Assembly (NCBI GenBank): GCA_041940025.1
Contig: JBGTSY010000002.1
Location: forward strand, 124,001 to 188,000
Reading direction: 5' to 3'
Source of the DNA: UBA5859 sp041940025
GTDB lineage: Bacteria > Pseudomonadota > Gammaproteobacteria > UBA5859
DNA length: 64,000 nt
The notes below the pieces were generated by a model, which saw only the letters and a program-made list of their open reading frames with translations, was not told the DNA's origin and did not search any database. Below, in pieces: positions 51,170-59,946 of the stretch. The translations under genes and the position numbers were made by a program. Each line of letters begins with the position of its first letter. Position 1 is the stretch's first letter.

Positions 51170-52399
51170 TCATTTTCCGTAATGGGATTTCACGTACTCT
51201 AGAATTATTTGTTGAAATTCTGCGGCTATGTGATCGCCTTTTAAGGTGACGCTTTTTTCTCCATCAATGTAGACAGGGGCCACCGGCCGCTCTCCTGTTC
51301 CTGGCAGACTGATGCCAATATTGGCATGTTTACTTTCTCCGGGACCGTTCACCACGCAACCCATGACCGCGACGTTCATCTCTTCCACACCTGAATACTG
51401 TTGTCGCCATTGGGGCATCTGATGTCGTAAATAGGACTGGATCTGCGACGCCAAAGATTGAAAATAAGTACTGGTGGTGCGTCCACACCCAGGGCATGCA
51501 ATGACCATTGGAGTAAAAGAACGCAGTCCCATCGATTGCAATATTTCTTGGGCAACGATCACCTCTTGGGTGCGATCTCCACCTGGCTCTGGAGTGAGTG
51601 AAATTCTGATAGTGTCGCCGATGCCTTGTTGTAGCAGTACAGCTAATGCAGCAGTAGATGCCACAATTCCTTTTGAACCCATACCTGCTTCTGTCAAGCC
51701 TAGGTGTAACGCATAATCACACTGTGAGGCTAAATCACGGTAAATAGAGATCAGATCCTGCACCCCGCTCATTTTGCAGGAGATAATAATCTGATCCTTT
51801 TTTAACCCCAGATCTAAAGCGCGTTCAGCACTCTTAAGTGCGGATTCTATAATGGCTTCATGCATCACCTCCGTGGATTCTTTTGGGTTGTCCACTTGAG
51901 CATTTATATCCATCATATGCGCCAATAAATCCTGATCGAGGCTGCCCCAATTGACACCAATGCGAACAGGTTTCTCGTATCGACAAGCCATCTCTATCAT
52001 CGACGCATATTGGAGATCTCTTTTTTTACCTTTACCCACATTCCCTGGATTGATTCTATATTTGCTTAGTGCTTCAGCACATTCGGGATACTGTGTTAAT
52101 AGTTTGTGACCATTAAAGTGGAAATCGCCCACTAAGGGCACGTCGCAATCTAGTGCTAACAGACGCTCTTTGATGGGGGCGACTTGCGCAGCGGCTGCTT
52201 CAGAGTTAACCGTAATGCGAACTAACTCAGATCCTGCTTTGGCCAGTTCAATAATTTGTTGAACAGTGTTAACTGCATCCGCCGTATCCGTATTGGTCAT
52301 CGACTGCACGACAATGGGGGCATCGCCCCCCACGATAACATGACCGATGGCCACCGGAATGGATGTTCTACGTGTGAGGCAAGGTTCGGATTGAGACAA
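51170..52399 (-). CDS. ispG: 4-hydroxy-3-methylbut-2-en-1-yl diphosphate synthase
   Basis: Sixth step of the MEP pathway, an iron-sulphur enzyme. 409 residues: PIVVQSMTNTDTAD near 29-42, RINPGNVGKG near 115, GVNWGSLD, and the cluster ligands CPGCGR and MGCVVNGPGE in the C-terminal domain. TTG start with AGGT upstream; no internal ATG would leave the conserved N terminus intact. Together with ispH and ispB, three isoprenoid genes are in the window. Confidence 0.96.
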   Translation of the reverse strand: MSQSEPCLTRRTSIPVAIGHVIVGGDAPIVVQSMTNTDTADAVNTVQQIIELAKAGSELVRITVNSEAAAAQVAPIKERLLALDCDVPLVGDFHFNGHKLLTQYPECAEALSKYRINPGNVGKGKKRDLQYASMIEMACRYEKPVRIGVNWGSLDQDLLAHMMDINAQVDNPKESTEVMHEAIIESALKSAERALDLGLKKDQIIISCKMSGVQDLISIYRDLASQCDYALHLGLTEAGMGSKGIVASTAALAVLLQQGIGDTIRISLTPEPGGDRTQEVIVAQEILQSMGLRSFTPMVIACPGCGRTTSTYFQSLASQIQSYLRHQMPQWRQQYSGVEEMNVAVMGCVVNGPGESKHANIGISLPGTGERPVAPVYIDGEKSVTLKGDHIAAEFQQIILEYVKSHYGK

Positions 52400-52447
52400 A
52401 ACTGGATACCTAAATTTTTAGGGCAACACCGCTATTGTAGCATTGCT

Positions 52448-54217
52448 TTAGAATGGCCAGATCATTGGTGCTAAAACGAGGGTGACTACTGCTACCACTA
52501 TAGTGAGTGGGATACCCGCGCGTAGGAAATCTGCAAAATGATAACCGCCGGGTCCAGCCACCATTAAATTGGTTTGATATCCGATGGGACTAGCGAAGCT
52601 GGCGGAGGCGGCCATCATCAAGGTCATGGCAAAGGGCATAAAACTGACTTCTAGTTGTTGACTGGCCGCAAGGGCGATTGGGAACATAATGACTGCTGCT
52701 GCATTGTTACTGACCATGGAAGTGAGTAATGCGGTTACGGCAAAGATTATTCCCAGAGCCCAGAGCGGATGGCCCGCACTAAAGATACCCACACCTGAAC
52801 CAATCAGCTGTGCCAATCCGCTGCTTTGCATGGCCTCACCAAGAGCAAATGCAGCGCCAATAGTGATCAAGATCCGCCAGTCTAAACTATTTCTTGCGTT
52901 TTCACCGGTGGTGCAGCGGCTGATCAACATGGCACCGGCGGCCAGGATGGCAGCATTTAACACCGTAGTTACCTGAAATGCGATGAAGGCAATCATCAGT
53001 CCCAGTATGACTCTGGCAATCCAGCGTTTCTCATGTTGCGGAGGCGTCGAGTCATCTAGTTTGCTGATGAGAAAAAAATCTGAAGAGTTACGGTATTGGT
53101 TTAAAAAGCGTGGAGAGGTTTCGAGCAAAAGTGTATCACCTGCAAGTAGTTCAATTTCACCAATTTTCTGTTTCAGTCGTTCACCATTGCGGGCGACGGC
53201 GATTATGGCTGCATTGTAGTGGGTGCGAAATCCTCCTTCTTTAATGCTTTTTCCCACTACAGGACAACTAGGTGACACCACGGCTTCTAGCAAGCAGCGC
53301 TCTTGCAGGGAGGAATCCAACTTAAATACTTGATTAGTGGCAGGTACCAGACCGCGGATCCTTCTCAGCTCTAACATGCTGTCCACTACTCCGGTAAAAA
53401 TCAATTGATCCTCGGATTGCAGGACCTCATCCGGTGAAACCGCAGCAATGGCGCGTCCCTGTCGATTGATCTCCACCAAGTAGGAGCCCGGTAGATTTCT
53501 CAAGCCAGCTTGCTCGATACTGCGACCGATGAGTGGACTATCTTCGGAGATCTGCATTTCTATGACATATTCTCTAGGCTGGGAGAATTGATAGGTCTGG
53601 ATATTTCGATTGGGCAATAACCATTTTTGACCAAAGGTAATGGTGAGCACGACAGCAGCCGCAGTAGGGACACCCAGCCAGGCGATATCGAACAGCCCGA
53701 CCTCGGGAAGTTCTGAGTGATTCAAAATTAAGCCGTGCACAATCAGGTTAGTGCTCGTGCCGATGAGTGAACAGGTGCCGCCTACAATGGCAGCGAAGCT
53801 AAGGGGCATCATCAATTTAGAGACCGGGATCTGCAGCTTTTTCGCCCAATCGTTCACCATCGGGATCAACACCGCTACCACTGGTGTGTTATTCATAAAT
53901 GCACTAATGGCCGCTACCGGGGGCATCAATCGAATTAAACTGGCTGTAATGCCCTTTGGACGTCCAAACAGCAATGGCACCAGATCGGTCAGGCTACCGG
54001 TGTCTTTCAGTCCAGCGACCACCACAAACAACACCGCAATGGTAACCACTCCGGGATTAGAAAACCCGTTAAATGCCTGGCCAGGCTCGATGACGCCGCT
54101 TAACAACAGAAATGACAAACCACCCATGAGCACCAGATCTGGCGAGTAGCGAGTCAAAGTGAGCACGCTGAAGCAGGTGAGAATTGTGGCTAACGTGATA
54201 GCAGCGGCTGGAGTCAT
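52448..54217 (-). CDS. SLC13/DASS-family permease with two RCK_C domains
   Basis: Inner-membrane transporter of the ion-transporter superfamily, 589 residues. About five helices, then MNNTPVVAVLIP and GGTCSLIGTSTNLIVHG (the SNT-type substrate/sodium motif) near 110-160, two cytoplasmic TrkA-C (RCK_C) domains (about 215-300 and 310-385), and a second membrane half with MVSNNAAAVIMFPIAL and ASPIGYQTNLMVAGPGGY. Family members carry sulphate, dicarboxylates or sulphur acids; the substrate is not determinable. ispG follows 48 bases downstream, possibly cotranscribed. Confidence 0.9.
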   Translation of the reverse strand: MTPAAAITLATILTCFSVLTLTRYSPDLVLMGGLSFLLLSGVIEPGQAFNGFSNPGVVTIAVLFVVVAGLKDTGSLTDLVPLLFGRPKGITASLIRLMPPVAAISAFMNNTPVVAVLIPMVNDWAKKLQIPVSKLMMPLSFAAIVGGTCSLIGTSTNLIVHGLILNHSELPEVGLFDIAWLGVPTAAAVVLTITFGQKWLLPNRNIQTYQFSQPREYVIEMQISEDSPLIGRSIEQAGLRNLPGSYLVEINRQGRAIAAVSPDEVLQSEDQLIFTGVVDSMLELRRIRGLVPATNQVFKLDSSLQERCLLEAVVSPSCPVVGKSIKEGGFRTHYNAAIIAVARNGERLKQKIGEIELLAGDTLLLETSPRFLNQYRNSSDFFLISKLDDSTPPQHEKRWIARVILGLMIAFIAFQVTTVLNAAILAAGAMLISRCTTGENARNSLDWRILITIGAAFALGEAMQSSGLAQLIGSGVGIFSAGHPLWALGIIFAVTALLTSMVSNNAAAVIMFPIALAASQQLEVSFMPFAMTLMMAASASFASPIGYQTNLMVAGPGGYHFADFLRAGIPLTIVVAVVTLVLAPMIWPF

Positions 54218-54262
54218 GTATCAACTAATTCTGTCATCGTAGCGGTCCGGTTTATCCGCTGA

Positions 54263-54400
54263 ACTCAAAGGCTTGTATGGCTGTCAAAGGAGCAGAGATA
54301 TTAAAGTGGCTGGAAGAATATATCCAGTATTACTCGTCTTCCAGTGAGACTGCTTCTCTGCGAAAAAACTATTGGATCCTATGGCCCGAAGCCTTTGAGT
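54263..54400. repeat. 12-bp inverted repeat with a 45-codon ORF inside
   Basis: ACTCAAAGGCTT at 54263-54274 and AAGCCTTTGAGT at 54389-54400 are perfect inverted copies 114 bases apart. Between and overlapping the right copy lies an ORF of 45 codons (54277-54414, plus strand, MAVKGAEILKWLEEYIQYY...) with AAAGG five bases before its ATG. It is otherwise an untranslated-looking gap (54218-54553). Confidence 0.35.
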
Positions 54401-54414
54401 GTTCTCTATTTTAA
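54277..54414 (+). CDS. Possible 45-residue small protein
   Basis: Predicted product begins MAVKGAEILKWLEEYIQYY, a plausible amphipathic helix rich in Trp and Tyr, followed by serines and ending PEAFECSLF. AAAGG lies five bases upstream of the ATG. No family recognised; no membrane helix or signal peptide. Coding status rests only on the ribosome site and composition. Confidence 0.3.
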   Translation: MAVKGAEILKWLEEYIQYYSSSSETASLRKNYWILWPEAFECSLF

Positions 54415-54553
54415 CGTTAAAGACCGGTGCCAACGGGCCGCTTATCAATAGAGGCGAATCACTTCCGGAAATTTGCTTTGTACAGCTATCCGGAGACTAA
54501 GAAAGGTGTTCTAACGTGGTTGCTAGGCGTGTACTGAGTTCAAGGCAAACTGA

Positions 54554-54955
54554 ATGGACTTAAAAATCTTATTAGTGGCAGGAGATCTTGGTGTGGCGCA
54601 CTACCTAGAGTCTGTGATGCGGCAGTTTGGAGAGGTAGAAATCTATACGGATTCATCAGATGCATTGGAGGAGTTCGAACAGGCGCTCGCGAAGGCTGAG
54701 CCCTATGATTTAGTCGCCGTTGATCTATTTATGCCGACATTAGACGGTGCTGCTTGCGTTGAAAAAATGCGTGATATTGAGAATCGACGCAAAGTTCCTG
54801 AGGTCTACGCCGCTCGAATTCTGATGATTAGTGTGTTGCATGATGGACTGGATGGATTGGACGCTGAGGTGGAAGGGTGCAACGGCTATCTATTTAGGCC
54901 ATTTGCACCAGCTGACTTGGTCTCGCAAATACGTAATGTTGTGGTGTTAGACTAG
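54554..54955 (+). CDS. Orphan CheY-like receiver protein with altered active site
   Basis: Single receiver domain, 133 residues, no output domain. The phospho-acceptor is Asp57 (LVAVDLFMPTLDG) and Ser93 (LMISV) fills the Thr/Ser position, but the conserved lysine is replaced by Arg115 (LFRPF) and only one residue of the usual acidic pair remains (LLVAGD). The loop before strand 4 is extended (ENRRKVPEVYAAR). It has no kinase neighbour. Such changes often mean atypical or phosphorylation-independent signalling. It reads in the same direction as the iron-type operon but 381 bases separate them. Confidence 0.75.
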   Translation: MDLKILLVAGDLGVAHYLESVMRQFGEVEIYTDSSDALEEFEQALAKAEPYDLVAVDLFMPTLDGAACVEKMRDIENRRKVPEVYAARILMISVLHDGLDGLDAEVEGCNGYLFRPFAPADLVSQIRNVVVLD

Positions 54956-55336
54956 CAAAAGTTAAATCTCGGTCGAGGTTATCAATCTGTGTACACCTCT
55001 TCTCACTAATTGATAATTCTCTGTATGCATCCTCGGCATTGTGCATCATGAATTCAACCTACCTTATCGCTGTGATTTTTCACCATTAAATTATCCAGTC
55101 ATCTCCCCTGAACATGCTTCCAAGTTCGCATTTTATCATCGCAGATCGAATCATCATTGGTTAAATCCATAGACTGATGCAGGTTGAGTTCAATCAGAAT
55201 GTTGTGATTTGCCGCGAGATAGTATGTGCAAGTTGAAAGTCATTGTTATTATTGATAATAAGAATGATTTGCATTAAGATTATCGATATGTATAATGTCG
55301 CTTTTCTGGCAATCGTCAAAGTCCTGTGGGGGAAAA
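54956..55336. other. Upstream region of the porin/flavoprotein operon
   Basis: About 380 bases. The last 90 hold the Fur-box-like site; the rest shows no gene or repeat that I can support. Confidence 0.4.
55254..55272. promoter_or_regulatory. Fur-box-like site ahead of the porin/FMN/PepSY/MCO operon
   Basis: The 19 bases from 55254 begin GATAAT and match the Fur consensus 19-mer (GATAATGATAATCATTATC) at 14 of 19 positions by direct comparison. The match includes the left GATAAT and the central AAT and ATT. It is 65 bases upstream of the preferred porin start. Fur binding here would repress the operon when iron is plentiful. Confidence 0.55.
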
Positions 55337-56452
55337 GTGAATATTCGAACTCTGTTATTAATAGGCTTGGGGGGGATTAGCTCTTCCTTGCTAGCGGATC
55401 CAGCTTTAAAACAAGAGGTGTCCGATCTCCGGCAAGAGAATCAGATCTTGAGCGAACGGGTGGACTGGTTAGCCGACCAAATTGAACAAGATACTGGTGA
55501 CAGCCAAAAGTCCAGCACCATAGGTGGGTACGGTGAGCTGCACTACAACAATCTGGATAGTGGTGAAGAGATCGATTTCCATCGTTTTGTGCTATTTTTC
55601 GGTCACCAGTTTAACGAAAACATTCAATTTCATTCGGAATTGGAAGTGGAACATGTGGGCACCGGAGGCAGCACGCTGGGTGGTGAAGTTGAATTGGAAC
55701 AGGCGTACATCGACTTCTACATCAACGAACAGAAGAATATCAAAGCGGGATTGTTTTTGATTCCAGTGGGATTTCTCAATGAAACTCATGAACCCCCCAC
55801 ATTTTTTGGCGTGGAACGCAATCCAATAGAAAAAAATATTATTCCCACAACCTGGTGGGAGGGCGGCGTGGCTGCTTACGGAGAGCTGATTCCTGGGCTA
55901 CGATACGACATTGCGTTGACCTCTGGCCTGGATCTTTCCAGTGCGGACAAAGTGCGTTCGGGTCGCCAGAAAGTCTCTAATGCACGTGCCGAGGGCAAGT
56001 TAATTAGTACACGGCTGCAATATAACGCCATACCCGGTATTCAGATCGGGATGAGTGTGCTCTATCAAGATGATGTGAATCAGGATACTACCGCCGATAA
56101 GGCAGACGCGACTCTGGTGGAGGCGCATGGTGCCGTTCGTCGAGGACCATTCGCGGTACGGGCCTTATATGCAACTTGGGATATTGAGGACAAAACTAAC
56201 GGTTACGATGAACAATCGGGTTGGTACATTGAGCCTGCCTATTATCCTTGTGAAAAATGGGGCGTCTTTGTTCGTTTTAATGAGTGGGATAATCGAGCTG
56301 GGGATTCAGCAAGCGATAGTGAAATCGAGCAAGTGGATGTGGGCGTCAACTATTGGCCCCATCCCGATGTAGTCTTGAAGCTGGATTTTCAGGACCAGGA
56401 TGGTGCCAGCGATGACGACGGGTTTAATTTAGGTGTGGGTTATCAGTTCTAG
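55337..56452 (+). CDS. OprO/OprP-like outer-membrane porin with coiled-coil N terminus
   Basis: 371-residue exported protein. GTG at 55337 follows GGGGGAAA closely and yields a proper signal peptide (NIRTLLLIGLGGISSSLLA/DP). Mature start KQEVSDLRQENQILSERVDWLADQIEQ is a short coiled coil, then a beta-barrel beginning STIGGYGELHYNN, with FHRFVLFFGHQFNENIQFHSELEVEHV and PVGFLNETHEPPTFFGVERN, typical of phosphate/pyrophosphate-porin relatives. It ends NLGVGYQF. First gene of a four-gene operon behind a Fur-like box; overlaps the next by 20 bases. Confidence 0.85.
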   Translation: MNIRTLLLIGLGGISSSLLADPALKQEVSDLRQENQILSERVDWLADQIEQDTGDSQKSSTIGGYGELHYNNLDSGEEIDFHRFVLFFGHQFNENIQFHSELEVEHVGTGGSTLGGEVELEQAYIDFYINEQKNIKAGLFLIPVGFLNETHEPPTFFGVERNPIEKNIIPTTWWEGGVAAYGELIPGLRYDIALTSGLDLSSADKVRSGRQKVSNARAEGKLISTRLQYNAIPGIQIGMSVLYQDDVNQDTTADKADATLVEAHGAVRRGPFAVRALYATWDIEDKTNGYDEQSGWYIEPAYYPCEKWGVFVRFNEWDNRAGDSASDSEIEQVDVGVNYWPHPDVVLKLDFQDQDGASDDDGFNLGVGYQF

Positions 56453-56990
56453 CTCGTCAGCTCAACGGTGGTTCAATCGCGGCAGCCTGCTGTTATTCAG
56501 CGGGCTGCTGGCGATTTGCATGACCGATGCTATTGGCCGTGTTCATATCAGCACTCAGGAGTTTTTAACACAACATTTTAACGAGCAAGTACCCGCACCC
56601 CAAATCCTTTGGCTAACAGAAGAATTGCAACGGACTGCGACCGATTTACTGGATCATCCACCGCAGACCATACGCTTGCGTTATTGGCGGCAAGGCACTA
56701 AAGTCGCGTGGGTGATTAATGAAATAGGCAAAGAAAAGCCCATTACTTTCGGTATTGTCGTGCAAGATCACAAAATCGAATCGATTCAGGTACTGGCATT
56801 TAGGGAGTCTCGTGGTGGAGAGATCCGATACTCGGCTTATCGTCAACAATTTAACGGTTCTGCTTTGACATCGAATAATAGATTAGACAAACAAATAGAC
56901 GGTATCACCGGAGCCACCCTATCCGTACGTGCCATGCAGCGAGTGGCACGACTCGCATTATTTGTCAGTAGCGTGGTTGTGGATTCCTAA
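56433..56990 (+). CDS. Periplasmic FMN-binding domain protein
   Basis: 185 residues: N-terminal membrane anchor or signal (SLLLFSGLLAICMTDAIG near 18-35) and a C-terminal FMN-binding domain of the NqrC/RnfG type. The flavinylation motif is DGITGATLS at 156-164; Thr162 is the expected attachment site for FMN added by ApbE. No ApbE gene is in the window. GTG start overlaps the porin by 20 bases with no strong ribosome site, indicating coupling. Next gene begins six bases after its stop. Confidence 0.85.
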   Translation: MWVISSSSSAQRWFNRGSLLLFSGLLAICMTDAIGRVHISTQEFLTQHFNEQVPAPQILWLTEELQRTATDLLDHPPQTIRLRYWRQGTKVAWVINEIGKEKPITFGIVVQDHKIESIQVLAFRESRGGEIRYSAYRQQFNGSALTSNNRLDKQIDGITGATLSVRAMQRVARLALFVSSVVVDS

Positions 56991-56996
56991 AATACT

Positions 56997-57776
56997 ATGT
57001 CCCCATGGATCCGTCGGTTTCTTCTCTGGCATCGCATGGTGGGCCTTGCCGTTGCTGCGATTCTAATTATATTGGCCATTACGGGCGTATTGCTCAATCA
57101 TGCCGATGATCTACGACTACATCAACGTTGGATCACACACCCTGCAATTCTGGATTGGTATCAAATTCCCACGAGTGATCACCCGCCGCTCTCTTTTAAG
57201 GTGGGTGAGAGTTGGGTTAGCCAGTTAGAAGAGCACATCTATTTTAACGAGACATTTTTACGTCACAGTGATTCTATATTCTTGGGTGCAGTCGCCTACG
57301 AAGAGGGATGGCTATATGCCTTGAACAATCAATTGTACCTCTATACCGCAGAAGCGCGGCTCATTGAACAGGTAGATTTAACCTTGGAATTTTCGCAACC
57401 TATCGAAAAAATAGGCACCAATTCAGAGAACCAATTGATTGTGATGGTTGCCCAAAATAGCTGGATAGCAGATGATGAATTATTGGGATGGTGGCCCTAT
57501 TTGGAAAATGACGTGAGTTGGGCGCGTCCGGTCTCTTTACCCAACAGGCTCCAGTCCCGATTGGTTCAACTTCATCGTCAACGGCAATTGAGTTATGAAG
57601 ATCTGATACTGGATCTCCATAATGCACAGGTACTGGGCCCCATAGGCAAGTGGTTGTTAGATATTTTGGCGCTCTCTCTGTTGCTGTTGGCTACTAGTGG
57701 ACCTTATATTTGGTGGCATGCGATTCGCAAAAACCGTAGCCGCAGACGCACGGTGCGGCGCACAAATCGATCATAA
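56997..57776 (+). CDS. PepSY-type two-helix membrane protein
   Basis: 259 residues with an N-terminal helix (FLLWHRMVGLAVAAILIILAITGVLLNH near 8-35) and a C-terminal helix (WLLDILALSLLLLATSGPYIWWHAIRKNRSRRR near 218-250) flanking a periplasmic domain. The histidines before and after the first helix and in LHRQRQLSYEDLILDLH are candidate haem ligands as in PepSY_TM reductases. Proteins of this kind pass electrons across the inner membrane to periplasmic flavoproteins, consistent with its FMN-binding neighbour. Confidence 0.82.
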   Translation: MSPWIRRFLLWHRMVGLAVAAILIILAITGVLLNHADDLRLHQRWITHPAILDWYQIPTSDHPPLSFKVGESWVSQLEEHIYFNETFLRHSDSIFLGAVAYEEGWLYALNNQLYLYTAEARLIEQVDLTLEFSQPIEKIGTNSENQLIVMVAQNSWIADDELLGWWPYLENDVSWARPVSLPNRLQSRLVQLHRQRQLSYEDLILDLHNAQVLGPIGKWLLDILALSLLLLATSGPYIWWHAIRKNRSRRRTVRRTNRS

Positions 57777-57789
57777 CAAGAGGCGTTCT

Positions 57790-58815
57790 ATGCATAAAAA
57801 ATTTCTCACCTTAGTTTTATTGTTGTTTGCCTTCCCAGTGACGGCTGCCGAGCGGGAATATTGGATCGCTGCAGAAATAGTTGAGTGGAACTATGCGCCT
57901 AGCGGTCAGAATTTAATCCGAGAACAAAAGGGACTAGGCGTTTGGGGAGACTATCTGATTTATAAGAAATACCGTTATGTGCAATACGTTGACGGAAGGT
58001 TCAAGACACGGGTACCGCAACCAAAGTGGATGGGTATTTTAGGTCCGCAACTGCGTGCAGAAGAAGGCGACACCTTGACCGTACATTTTCTCAATCGAAC
58101 AGATAAACCACTCAGTATTCATCCACATGGCGTGCACTATGATGAGCAAAATGAAGGCGCAGACATGAAAGGTAAGGGCGCCTTTGTGAAGCCAGGGGAT
58201 CAATTTACCTATACCTGGCACGCGGATAGTGGTTCGGCTCCAGGGGAGAATGATCATTCTTCTCTCATCTGGACTTATCATTCTCATGTGGATCCAGTCA
58301 CTGAAATTTACGACGGTTTGATTGGCACAATAGTCGTCACTAAGAAAGGCTGGGCACGATCTCCCGACGATCCACGCCCAAAAGATGTGGATTTGGAATT
58401 AACCAACCTATTTATGGTATTTGACGAGAATGGTCGTGAAGCATTGGATGTGCCGGCGACTTATCAAGTTCGTAGTGAAGAAGAAGTAGAGGAAGGCCAC
58501 TTAAAACACAGCATCAATGGATTTATCTTTGGTAATCTTTTGGGTATGGATCTCATTCAAGGTCAAAAGGTTCGATGGCACTTAATTGGCATGGGTACAG
58601 AAGTGGATTTACACACAGTGCACTGGCATGGCGAGACGGTACTGCAATCAGGCCAGCGGCGGGATGTCATCGATCTGCTACCGAACACCACTGCCACAGT
58701 AGACATGCGTGCCGACAATCCGGGGGAATGGTTATATCATTGTCATGTTACCGATCACATTACGGCTGGAATGGTTACCCGTTGGCGTGTTCGCGAAAAA
58801 ACAAACTCCCCCTAG
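57790..58815 (+). CDS. Two-domain multicopper oxidase
   Basis: Secreted copper enzyme of 341 residues. The ATG at 57790 has AGAGG six bases before it and begins a signal peptide (KKFLTLVLLLFAFPVTAA); the frame is open upstream but overlaps the previous gene. Domain 1 has IHPHGVHY and WTYHSHVDP (type 2/3 copper histidines, no cysteine); domain 2 has DLHTVHWHGE and HCHVTDHITAGM, giving the type 1 copper set His-Cys-His-Met. So type 1 copper is only in the second domain, and function as a trimer is expected by family. Likely substrate Fe(II) or Cu(I), by context; unproven. Confidence 0.88.
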   Translation: MHKKFLTLVLLLFAFPVTAAEREYWIAAEIVEWNYAPSGQNLIREQKGLGVWGDYLIYKKYRYVQYVDGRFKTRVPQPKWMGILGPQLRAEEGDTLTVHFLNRTDKPLSIHPHGVHYDEQNEGADMKGKGAFVKPGDQFTYTWHADSGSAPGENDHSSLIWTYHSHVDPVTEIYDGLIGTIVVTKKGWARSPDDPRPKDVDLELTNLFMVFDENGREALDVPATYQVRSEEEVEEGHLKHSINGFIFGNLLGMDLIQGQKVRWHLIGMGTEVDLHTVHWHGETVLQSGQRRDVIDLLPNTTATVDMRADNPGEWLYHCHVTDHITAGMVTRWRVREKTNSP

Positions 58816-59112
58816 TTGTATCCTGGTTGTGCATAAAAAACGTGGTTAATAAAGGTATGAATCCTTAACGTTGTCAGAATTAGGATAGGCCGACAGAACC
58901 AGTAAACAATAGATTGAATGCAATAACCACTGTTGTTCAATACATAAACTCTGTTCGCATCACTATCAAATTCAAACTAAATATTTAATTTTATAATATT
59001 CTAAAGTATTTTACTGCTGCTCCGAAACAAGGCAAAGGGTTCAGCATTCGAAAAATCGATAGAGTTCCCCGAACAATAATCAATTACAAAAATCATTGGG
59101 GAATGGCATCAA
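58816..59112. other. Gap between the oxidase operon and ompW
   Basis: About 300 AT-rich bases. No gene, hairpin terminator or clear promoter was identified; no complete FNR/Anr site (TTGAT-N4-ATCAA) was found although ompW genes are often oxygen-regulated. Confidence 0.35.
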
Positions 59113-59874
59113 GTGAAGAATTATTCAACTACTTTAGTTTCCATAGTTTTACTCTCTTACAGTTATTCAGCTTACGCCTATGAGAAAGGTGAAGTCTTGT
59201 TACGAAGCGGGATGGCTCTGTTAGATCCGAATGCCTCCAGTGAAGCGCTTGTGGTATCCGCACCTGCAGCCGGATTAAATCAACTCTCACTCAACTCATT
59301 CCTAGGAACAGAGACCGGATTAGGTGTGGAAACGAATATTGCCATCGCAGGCAGTATAAGCTATCTATTGGGACCAACCTGGGGTATCGAAACTTTAATC
59401 GGTCTTCCTGCCGGACTAAAAATAACTGCTCAAGGTTTATCCGCACTAGGTATCGAGGATGTAGGTACAGTGGATGTCTTGCCATTGACCGCCAGTGTGC
59501 AGTACTACCCGAGATTAAAGAATGCAAATTTTCAACCCTATTTAGGATTTGGAACCTACTATGCCTATTTTGGTGAAATTAATTTAGATGATGAACTAAT
59601 GTCAGTTTTTGCTTTTGAAGAGGGTGAATTTGATTTTCGCAGTTCGGTTGGGTACACCATGAATGCCGGCATTGATTGGCAACTGGATGGTCGCTGGTTT
59701 GCAAACCTATCCTTCTATTACATCAATCTAGAGACTGAAGTAGAGGCAAGTATGGAGCAGAATATGTCGTTAGCTTTAGCCGCTGGCTCCGCTACCCCAG
59801 TATCGGGAGAATTAGAAACTAAAGTAGATGCCGATACTTTCATCTATTTTGTCACTGCGGGATATCGATTTTAG
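59113..59874 (+). CDS. ompW: OmpW-family outer-membrane protein
   Basis: Eight-stranded barrel family protein of 253 residues. Signal peptide (STTLVSIVLLSYSYSAYA), then KGEVLLRSGMALLDP, GTVDVLPLTASVQYYPRLKNANFQPYLGFGTYYAYF, the OmpW core, and the C-terminal VTAGYRF. The inserts ALVVSAPAAGLNQLSLNSFLG and SMEQNMSLALAAGSATPVSGELETKVD make it longer than the roughly 212-residue E. coli protein. GTG start. Thought to pass small hydrophobic molecules. Confidence 0.85.
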   Translation: MKNYSTTLVSIVLLSYSYSAYAYEKGEVLLRSGMALLDPNASSEALVVSAPAAGLNQLSLNSFLGTETGLGVETNIAIAGSISYLLGPTWGIETLIGLPAGLKITAQGLSALGIEDVGTVDVLPLTASVQYYPRLKNANFQPYLGFGTYYAYFGEINLDDELMSVFAFEEGEFDFRSSVGYTMNAGIDWQLDGRWFANLSFYYINLETEVEASMEQNMSLALAAGSATPVSGELETKVDADTFIYFVTAGYRF

Positions 59875-59946
59875 AGTAAGTTCCGTACTTGTCCTCTAAA
59901 CAAAGTACACCTAAATAAAATTTTAATTAGATCTGTTATGTAGCCA

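Noticed and set aside
50790..51202. Overlapping opposite-strand ORFs in the gap upstream of the SCP2-like gene
   Set aside because: No ribosome sites, no signal peptide, unusual composition; consistent with chance ORFs.
58910..59112. FNR/Anr-type site upstream of ompW
   Set aside because: Only half-sites (ATCAA) were found; no TTGAT-N4-ATCAA.
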